From Micromonospora fulviviridis (lineage in GTDB: Bacteria > Actinomycetota > Actinomycetes > Mycobacteriales > Micromonosporaceae): a stretch of DNA of 64,000 bases. Below, piece after piece: positions 58,567 through 64,000 of this stretch (its first letter is position 1; each line of letters opens with the position of its first letter). The notes below the pieces were generated by a model. That model was not told the DNA's origin. It made no database searches and worked only from the letters and a program-made list of their open reading frames with translations. The position numbers and the translations under genes are program-made. The stretch is from the NCBI RefSeq assembly GCF_014648395.1, contig NZ_BMRA01000002.1, positions 124,001-188,000 on the forward strand. Direction: 5' to 3'.

Positions 58567-59556
58567 TCAGCGGACCCGGATCAGGTGCTCGCTCGCCGGC
58601 AGCAGCTCACCGATCACCGTGCCGCCCGGGACCTCGCCCGCGACCAGCAGCCCGCCCGAGGTCTGCGCGTCGGCCAGCAGCAGCCGCTCCCCCTCGTCGA
58701 CCCCGCCGAAGTCGGTCCACGGGGTCACCCAGTCGAGGTTGCGCCGGGTGCCGCCGCTGACGTACCCGTCGCGCAGCGCCTGCCGGGCGCCGGGCAGGTA
58801 GGGCACCGCGGCCGCGTCGATGGCCACGGTGAGCCGGCTGGCCCGGGCCACCTTCGAGGCGTGCCCGAGCAGCCCGAAGCCGGTCACGTCGGTGCCGCAG
58901 CGGATCCCGGCCGCGACCGCCGCCCGGGCCGCGTCCCGGTTGAGCCGGGCCATCGAGGCGACCGCCTCGGGGAACCGCTCCCCGGTCCGCTTGTGCCGGG
59001 TGTTCAGCACGCCGACGCCGAGCGGCTTGGTCAGCGACAGCGGCAGGCCGGCCCGGCCGGCGTCCAGGGTGATCAGCTCCTCGGGCCGGACCACCCCGGT
59101 GACCGCCAGGCCGTACTTCGGGCCGTCGTCGTCGACGCTGTGCCCGCCGGCCAGGTGGCAGCCGGCCTCCCGGGCGACGTCCTGACCACCGCGCAGGACC
59201 TCCCGGGCCAACTCCAGGGGCAGCACCTCGCGGGGCCAGCAGAGCAGGTTGAGCGCGACGAGCGGGGTGCCGCCCATGGCGTACACGTCGGAGAGCGCGT
59301 TGGCGGCGGCGATCCGCCCCCAGTCGTACGCGTCGTCGACGACCGGGGTGAAGAAGTCCGCGGTGCTGACCAGGCCGGTGCGCTCGTCCAGCCGGACCAC
59401 CGCGGCGTCGTCGCCGTGCTCCAGACCGACCAGCAGGTCGGCGGCGCCGGTGGCCGGACCGAGGCCGGCGACCATCGTCTCCAGCTCGCCCGGCGGGATC
59501 TTGCAGGCGCAGCCGCCGCCGCGGGCGTAATCGGTCAACCGCAGCGGCACTGTCAT
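58567..59556 (-). CDS. selD: Selenide, water dikinase
   Basis: 329-aa enzyme that makes selenophosphate from selenide and ATP. The catalytic loop is GGGCACK with Cys16 at the site where some organisms use selenocysteine, and Lys19. DDAAVV, STADFFTPVVDD, HSVDDDGPKYG and TDVTGFGLLGH are the ATP/Mg2+ motifs. ATG 59556 is the start. No selA, selB or selC is in this window, so the selenium user cannot be named. Two hairpins follow the stop codon. Confidence 0.95.
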   Translation of the reverse strand: MTVPLRLTDYARGGGCACKIPPGELETMVAGLGPATGAADLLVGLEHGDDAAVVRLDERTGLVSTADFFTPVVDDAYDWGRIAAANALSDVYAMGGTPLVALNLLCWPREVLPLELAREVLRGGQDVAREAGCHLAGGHSVDDDGPKYGLAVTGVVRPEELITLDAGRAGLPLSLTKPLGVGVLNTRHKRTGERFPEAVASMARLNRDAARAAVAAGIRCGTDVTGFGLLGHASKVARASRLTVAIDAAAVPYLPGARQALRDGYVSGGTRRNLDWVTPWTDFGGVDEGERLLLADAQTSGGLLVAGEVPGGTVIGELLPASEHLIRVR

Positions 59557-59762
59557 CCCCACATGATCTCCGCGAACCGTCGTGGCCGCCACTCGGAGGC
59601 CCCGTTTGGTGACGGAATTCGGACTCACGGGTACGGCCGTGACCGGTGTTACCGCTCCGTGACCATTCGAGTTGCGTTCCGCCACATCACCCCGCCTACA
59701 GTGGCCCAACCGGGGGTCTCGCGACCCCACTTTCCGTACGGACGACAGGGACGGTGGACGAC

Positions 59763-60509
59763 GTGACGACGGGCGAACCGCTGATCGTGCTGGACGGGGT
59801 GAACAAGTGGTTCGGCCCCCTGCACGTGCTGGACGACGTGTCGCTCTCCGTCGGCAGGGGCGAGGTGGTCGTGGTCATCGGCCCGTCCGGCTCCGGCAAG
59901 TCGACGCTCTGCCGGACGATCAACCGGCTGGAGCCGATCAACTCGGGCACCATCACCTTCGACGGCACCCCGCTGCCGGCCGAGGGGAAGGCGCTGGCCA
60001 AGCTGCGCAGCGAGGTCGGCATGGTGTTCCAGTCGTTCAACCTCTTCGCGCACAAGACGATCCTGGAGAACGTCACCCTCGGCCCCGTGAAGGTGCGCGG
60101 GGAGAAGCCGGCCGCCGCCCGTGAGCGCGGCCTGGCCCTGCTGGACCGGGTCGGCATCGCCAACCAGGCGGAGAAGTACCCGGCACAGCTCTCCGGCGGC
60201 CAGCAGCAGCGGGCCGCGATCGCCCGCGCGCTGGCCATGCAGCCCAAGGCGATGCTCTTCGACGAGCCCACCAGCGCGCTCGACCCGGAGATGGTCGGCG
60301 AGGTGCTGGAGGTGATGACCTCCCTGGCCCGCGACGGCATGACCATGGTCGTGGTCACCCACGAGATGGGCTTCGCCCGGCACGCGGCCAACCGAGTGAT
60401 CTTCATGGCCGACGGCAAGCTCGTCGAGGACGCGCCGCCGGCGGAGTTCTTCGCCAACCCCCGCAGCGAGCGGGCCAAGGACTTCCTCTCCAAGATCCTC
60501 ACCCACTGA
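59763..60509 (+). CDS. gluA: Amino acid (glutamate) ABC transporter ATP-binding protein
   Basis: 248-aa ABC ATPase of the polar amino acid group. Walker A is [10 protein letters not shown], the signature is [16 protein letters not shown], Walker B is [14 protein letters not shown] and the H-loop is VVTHEMGF. The order ATPase, binding protein, permease, permease matches the gluABCD glutamate system of Corynebacterium, on which the symbol rests. GTG 59763 ([13 protein letters not shown]) is taken as start; GTG 59754, three codons earlier, has a better-placed AGGGA. Confidence 0.94.
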   Translation: MTTGEPLIVLDGVNKWFGPLHVLDDVSLSVGRGEVVVVIGPSGSGKSTLCRTINRLEPINSGTITFDGTPLPAEGKALAKLRSEVGMVFQSFNLFAHKTILENVTLGPVKVRGEKPAAARERGLALLDRVGIANQAEKYPAQLSGGQQQRAAIARALAMQPKAMLFDEPTSALDPEMVGEVLEVMTSLARDGMTMVVVTHEMGFARHAANRVIFMADGKLVEDAPPAEFFANPRSERAKDFLSKILTH

Positions 60510-60565
60510 GCGTCCGTAGTGGAGTGCGCCGTCCCCCGGCGGCTCCGTCGAAGAAGGAGATGAGT

Positions 60566-61432
60566 ATGCGTATGAAGCGCGTGGCGGCGGTCGCCGCGGC
60601 GGCGACCTTGGCGCTCGGCATGAGCGCCTGCGGCGGCGACGGGGACGGCGGCTCCGGCAGCAGCGGGGCCAAGGGCATCATCGGCAAGGCGCAGAGCCAG
60701 AAGAAGCTGGTCATCGGCGTGAAGGCCGACCAGCCGGGCCTCGGCCTCCAGACCGGCAGCCAGTACGAGGGCTTCGACGTCGAGATCGGCAAGATCGTGG
60801 CCAAGGGCCTCGGTGTGGACGCCGGCAACATCGAGTGGAAGACCACCGTCTCGGCCAACCGCGAGCCCTTCATCCAGCAGGGCACCGTCGACCTGGTGGT
60901 GGCCACCTACACCATCAACGACGAGCGCAAGAAGAAGGTCAACTTCGCCGGGCCGTACTTCATCGCCGGCCAGGACCTCCTGGTCAAGGCGGACTCCACG
61001 CTCGCCGGCCCGGAGGCGCTGGACGGCAAGACGGTCTGCTCGGTGACCGGCTCGACCCCGGCCAAGCGGATCCAGACCGAGCACCCGAAGGCCAAGCTCC
61101 AGCAGTTCGACTCGTACTCGAAGTGCCTGCCGCTGCTGGAGAGCGGCAAGGTCGACGCGGTGACCACCGACGACATCATCCTGGCCGGCTACGCCGCCCA
61201 GTCCCAGTACGCCGGCAAGTTCAAGGTGGTCGGCAAGCCCTTCTCCACCGAGCCCTACGGCATCGGCCTGAAGAAGGACGACAAGGACGGCTGCGAGAAG
61301 GTCAACGAGATCCTCAAGGCCGCTGCCTCGGACGGCTCCTACAAGGCCGCCTGGGACGCCACCCTGGGCAAGAGCGGCAAGGCCGCGCCCGAGCTGGACA
61401 CCACCAAGCTGACCAACTGCGGCAGCGTCTGA
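60566..61432 (+). CDS. gluB: Glutamate ABC transporter substrate-binding lipoprotein
   Basis: 288-aa extracellular binding protein. A signal peptide ends in the lipobox GMSAC, and the mature protein starts with a Gly/Ser-rich linker. SBP_bac_3 features are LVIGVKADQPGLGLQ, YEGFDVEIGKIVAKGLG, DLVVATYTINDERKKKVNFAGPY and AVTTDDIILAGYA. The ligand is inferred to be glutamate from family and operon. ATG 60566 is preferred because AAGGAG lies 6 nt before it; ATG 60560 is too close to that site. A hairpin separates it from the permeases. Confidence 0.94.
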   Translation: MRMKRVAAVAAAATLALGMSACGGDGDGGSGSSGAKGIIGKAQSQKKLVIGVKADQPGLGLQTGSQYEGFDVEIGKIVAKGLGVDAGNIEWKTTVSANREPFIQQGTVDLVVATYTINDERKKKVNFAGPYFIAGQDLLVKADSTLAGPEALDGKTVCSVTGSTPAKRIQTEHPKAKLQQFDSYSKCLPLLESGKVDAVTTDDIILAGYAAQSQYAGKFKVVGKPFSTEPYGIGLKKDDKDGCEKVNEILKAAASDGSYKAAWDATLGKSGKAAPELDTTKLTNCGSV

Positions 61433-61438
61433 CCGGTT

Positions 61439-61472
61439 CCGGGGCCGGCATCCCTAGGGGTGCCGGCCCCGG
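61439..61472 (+). terminator. Intra-operon hairpin between gluB and gluC
   Basis: CCGGGGCCGGCA (61439-61450) pairs perfectly with TGCCGGCCCCGG (61461-61472) over a 10-nt loop. It lies 7 nt after the gluB stop and can act as a partial terminator or 3' stabiliser, raising binding-protein levels over permease levels. Confidence 0.65.
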
Positions 61473-61511
61473 CCTGTCACGACGCCGACGACGTGCCCCG
61501 GGAGTCGACGC

Positions 61512-62186
61512 ATGCACGTATTCGCTGATCCGACCAACCTCGACGCGTACCTGTCGGGCTTTCTCTGGATCCTCAAGCTGACCGGCGCGTCGGCGGTCCT
61601 CGCGCTGGTGCTCGGCGTGCTCCTCGCCGCGTTCCGGGTCTCCCCGGTGCCGGTACTGCGGGGCTTCGGCGCGGCCTGGGTCAACATCTTCCGCAACACG
61701 CCGCTGACGCTGATCATCTTCTTCTGCTACTTCGGCCTCTACACGACGCTCGGGCTGACCCTCTCCGACGACCTGGACCTGAACAACTACTGGCTCGGCG
61801 TCGTCGGCCTGTCGGTCTACACCGCCGCGTTCGTCTGCGAGGCGGTCCGCTCCGGCGTCAACACCGTCCCGGCGGGTCAGGCGGAGGCGGCCCGCGCGAT
61901 CGGGCTGACCTTCTTCCAGACCCTGCGGATCGTGATCCTGCCGCAGGCCGGGCGGGCCGTGGTGGCCCCGCTGGGCAGCGTGCTCATCGCGCTGTGCAAG
62001 AACGCCACGATCGTCGGCACCATCGGCCTGATCGAGGCGTCCAGCGTGATGAAGGACCTGATCAACAGCAACGGCGACGCGGTGATCGCGATCTTCGCCG
62101 TCTTCGCCGGCACCTTCGCCGCGCTCCTCATCCCGACCGGCTACTTCTTCGGCTGGCTGGCCAACCGACTGGCGGTGAAGCGCTGA
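61512..62186 (+). CDS. gluC: Glutamate ABC transporter permease
   Basis: 224-aa inner-membrane permease of the HisM type with about five helices. The ATPase-contacting EAA loop is VPAGQAEAARAIGLTFFQTLRIVILPQAGR, and FRNTPLTLIIFFCYFG is the conserved N-terminal part. It starts at ATG 61512 with a short gap after the hairpin and overlaps the next permease by TGATG. Confidence 0.94.
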   Translation: MHVFADPTNLDAYLSGFLWILKLTGASAVLALVLGVLLAAFRVSPVPVLRGFGAAWVNIFRNTPLTLIIFFCYFGLYTTLGLTLSDDLDLNNYWLGVVGLSVYTAAFVCEAVRSGVNTVPAGQAEAARAIGLTFFQTLRIVILPQAGRAVVAPLGSVLIALCKNATIVGTIGLIEASSVMKDLINSNGDAVIAIFAVFAGTFAALLIPTGYFFGWLANRLAVKR

Positions 62187-63073
62187 TGAGCACCAGCACC
62201 GTTCTCTACGACCACCCGGGGCCGCGGGCGCGCGTCCGCAACGCGGTGCTCAGCGTCGTCTTCGGCGTCGGCCTGGCCGCCCTGCTCTGGTGGGTCTACG
62301 CCAAGTTCGACCAGGCCGGGCAGTGGGAGGGCAGCCTCTGGCAGCCCTTCACCGAGGCGCCGACCTGGACCCAGTTCATCCTGCCCGGCCTGCGGCAGAC
62401 CCTGCTCGCCGCCGCCACCGGCATGGTGCTGTCGCTGGCCTTCGGCATCCTGTTCGCGGTCGGCCGGCTCTCCGACCACTGGTGGGTCCGGGTCCCGGCC
62501 GGCGCGGTCGTGGAGTTCTTCCGCGCCGTGCCGCTGCTCCTCATGATCTTCTTCATCTTCTACGGCGTGCCGTTCCTCATCCAGGGGCCGGTCCCGGCGT
62601 TCTGGGCGGTGGTCGTCGGTCTGACCCTCTACAACGGGTCGGTGCTGGCCGAGGCGTTCCGCGCCGGCATCCGCTCGCTTCCGGGCGGGCAGTCCGAGGC
62701 CGCGTACGCCGTGGGCATGCGGAAGAGCCAGGTGATGCGGCTGATCCTCGTGCCGCAGGCCGCCCGGGCCATGCTGCCGGTGATCGTCAGCCAGCTCGTC
62801 GTGCTGCTCAAGGACACCGCGCTCGGCTACATCGTGGCCTTCCCCGAGCTGCTCCAGCGGGGCGTCAACGACCTCTCGGCCAACCGGGGCAACGTGGTCG
62901 CCGCCGCGATCGTGGTGGCCGCCATCTACATCGTGATCAACTCGCTGCTGACCACGCTGGCGAACTGGCTGGACCGGCGTACCCGGCGGCGGGGCTTCCG
63001 GATCCCGAAGCAGGCCGCGGCGCCGGACTCGACCCCGGCCGGCGGCGCCACGGTGGCCGAGCCGCAGGGCTGA
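62186..63073 (+). CDS. gluD: Glutamate ABC transporter permease
   Basis: 295-aa second permease, longer than GluC because of an extra N-terminal helix (VLSVVFGVGLAALLWWVYA) and a cytoplasmic C-terminal tail (RTRRRGFRIPKQAAAPDS). The EAA loop is LPGGQSEAAYAVGMRKSQVMRLILVPQAAR, and FFRAVPLLLMIFFIFYG is the second conserved block. The two permeases form the heterodimeric channel that GluA drives. A 16-bp terminator hairpin ends the operon. Confidence 0.94.
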   Translation: MSTSTVLYDHPGPRARVRNAVLSVVFGVGLAALLWWVYAKFDQAGQWEGSLWQPFTEAPTWTQFILPGLRQTLLAAATGMVLSLAFGILFAVGRLSDHWWVRVPAGAVVEFFRAVPLLLMIFFIFYGVPFLIQGPVPAFWAVVVGLTLYNGSVLAEAFRAGIRSLPGGQSEAAYAVGMRKSQVMRLILVPQAARAMLPVIVSQLVVLLKDTALGYIVAFPELLQRGVNDLSANRGNVVAAAIVVAAIYIVINSLLTTLANWLDRRTRRRGFRIPKQAAAPDSTPAGGATVAEPQG

Positions 63074-63086
63074 CACCGACCCGTCG

Positions 63087-63122
63087 CGAAGGGCCGGCCC
63101 GGATCACCGGGCCGGCCCTTCG
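63087..63122. terminator. Bidirectional terminator after gluD
   Basis: CGAAGGGCCGGCCCGG (63087-63102) pairs perfectly with CCGGGCCGGCCCTTCG (63107-63122) around ATCA, between gluD and the convergent rny. Confidence 0.85.
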
Positions 63123-63140
63123 TCGCTCTCGCCGTCGTGG

Positions 63141-64000
63141 TCAGCGGGCGATCTCGGTGACCCGGGACTCGCGCACCACGGTCACCCGGATCTGACCGGG
63201 GTAGGTCAGCTCCTCCTCGATCTGCTTGGCCACGTCCCAGGCCAGGACCGCGGCGCCGATGTCGTCCACGTCCTCCGGCTTGACCATCACCCGGATCTCC
63301 CGGCCCGCCTGCATGGCGAAGACCTTCTCCACACCGAGCTTGCCGGCCGCGATCTCCTCGATCCGCTCCAGCCGCTTGACGTACGCCTCCAGGCTCTCCC
63401 GCCGCGCCCCCGGCCGCCCGCCCGAGCAGGCGTCCGATGCCTGGGTGAGCACGGCCTCGATGGTCTGCGGCGGCACCTCGTTGTGGTGCGCCTCGATGGC
63501 GTGCACCACGTCCTCGCTCTCCCCGTACTTGCGGGCCAGGTCGGCGCCGATGATGGCGTGGCTGCCCTCCACCTCGTGGGTGAGCGCCTTGCCGATGTCG
63601 TGGAGGAAGGCGCAGCGCTTGATGGTGGGCACGTCCAGCCGCAGCTCGGCGGCCATGATCCCGGCGATGTGCGCCGTCTCCACCAGGTGCTTGAGCACGT
63701 TCTGCCCGTACGACGTCCGGTAGCGCAGCCGCCCCAGCAGGGTGACCAGCTCCGGGTGGATCTCGGTGATGCCGACCTCGACCAGGGCGTCCTCGGCGGC
63801 GCGGTGGCAGAGCTCCTCGACCTCGTGCCGGGCCAGGTCGTAGACCTCCTCGATCCGGTGCGGGTGGATCCGGCCGTCCAGCACCAGCTTCTCCAGGGTG
63901 AGCCGGCCGACCTCCCGGCGTACCGGGTCGAAGCAGGAGAGCAGGACCGCCTCGGGGGTGTCGTCGATGATCAGGTTGACCCCGGTGACCGACTCGAAGG
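63141..64000 (-). CDS. rny: Ribonuclease Y (C-terminal part, runs off window)
   Basis: 286 codons of the C-terminal part; the start lies right of base 64000. The translation reads [22 protein letters not shown], the end of the KH domain. The HD phosphohydrolase domain follows, with [44 protein letters not shown] and [13 protein letters not shown]. The C-terminal ending [17 protein letters not shown] is the family end. RNase Y is a membrane-bound endoribonuclease for mRNA decay. The membrane helix and coiled coil are outside the window. Confidence 0.94.
   Translation of the reverse strand, partial: FESVTGVNLIIDDTPEAVLLSCFDPVRREVGRLTLEKLVLDGRIHPHRIEEVYDLARHEVEELCHRAAEDALVEVGITEIHPELVTLLGRLRYRTSYGQNVLKHLVETAHIAGIMAAELRLDVPTIKRCAFLHDIGKALTHEVEGSHAIIGADLARKYGESEDVVHAIEAHHNEVPPQTIEAVLTQASDACSGGRPGARRESLEAYVKRLERIEEIAAGKLGVEKVFAMQAGREIRVMVKPEDVDDIGAAVLAWDVAKQIEEELTYPGQIRVTVVRESRVTEIAR

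Overview
This 64 kb window is a very GC-rich stretch of chromosome from a filamentous actinobacterium, most likely Micromonospora or a close relative in the Micromonosporaceae. The evidence is the frequent GTG starts, the strong third-position GC, and the set of actinobacterial DUF families (DUF3159, DUF3710, DUF3093, DUF4193, DUF3039, DUF3099, DUF7455-like, DUF5522). The gene order recA-side rny / gluABCD / miaB / miaA / dapF / hflX / lexA / nrdR / nrdJ is typical of these organisms. I see no rRNA, tRNA, CRISPR array, prophage or insertion sequence. Most of the window is core chromosome.

Layout. 1-1818: the 5' part of a KimA-like APC permease, divergent from two tandem TrkA-type NAD-binding K+ regulators. 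1838-4902: membrane and OB-fold DUF genes, dUTPase and DUF3093. 4924-8044: a hypothetical protein, DUF4193, a LytR_C protein and an inositol monophosphatase. 8332-13428: the principal sigma factor (HrdB type), a small zinc-binding protein, an SF2 helicase, a TRIC-like channel and DUF3039. 13517-16456: pseudouridine-phosphate glycosidase with a PfkB kinase, DUF3099 and a toxin-antitoxin-like pair. 16461-18963: two tandem LtrA membrane proteins. 19025-25099: an HhH-GPD glycosylase, a secreted subtilase, a methyltransferase with D-aminoacyl-tRNA deacylase, a Spo0M-like protein and a second HrdB-family sigma factor. 25165-29832: a minus-strand operon of sulfurtransferase, AcuC deacetylase and a GNAT/acyl-CoA-synthetase fusion, which looks like a reversible lysine-acetylation module. 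29931-33463: IdeR, a lipoprotein, and an ECF sigma factor with a membrane-anchored BNR protein. 33507-38227: asparaginase, a methyltransferase, an MFS pump and an ECF42 sigma factor with its DGPF protein. 38363-40180: a nucleotidyltransferase and a DUF2332 protein. 40293-45047: nrdR-nrdJ and lexA with visible control sites between them. 45102-52520: a propeller protein with a Gly/Tyr-rich tail, hflX, malic enzyme, dapF, miaA and a dioxygenase-like protein. 52723-57728: a DUF349 protein, a secreted GH5-CBM2 cellulase, miaB and DUF2277. 57863-64000: an unknown protein, selD, the glutamate ABC transporter gluABCD and the 3' part of rny.

The most interesting signals are mostly non-coding. (i) Three 60-bp imperfect palindromes of one family each sit between two convergent genes. 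(ii) Two sigma-factor genes share a 204-bp tract with only three mismatches. (iii) The nrdR-lexA spacer holds two SOS boxes, a near-consensus promoter and candidate NrdR boxes. (iv) Three genes look leaderless, with a TAC-type -10 hexamer 6-7 nt before the start codon. (v) A 53-bp tandem repeat abuts an unknown gene. On the protein side, the acetyltransferase/ligase fusion has lost the catalytic-histidine segment expected in its ligase half. The ECF sigma-BNR pair and the propeller with a Gly/Tyr-rich tail are good candidates for undescribed signalling or assembly roles.
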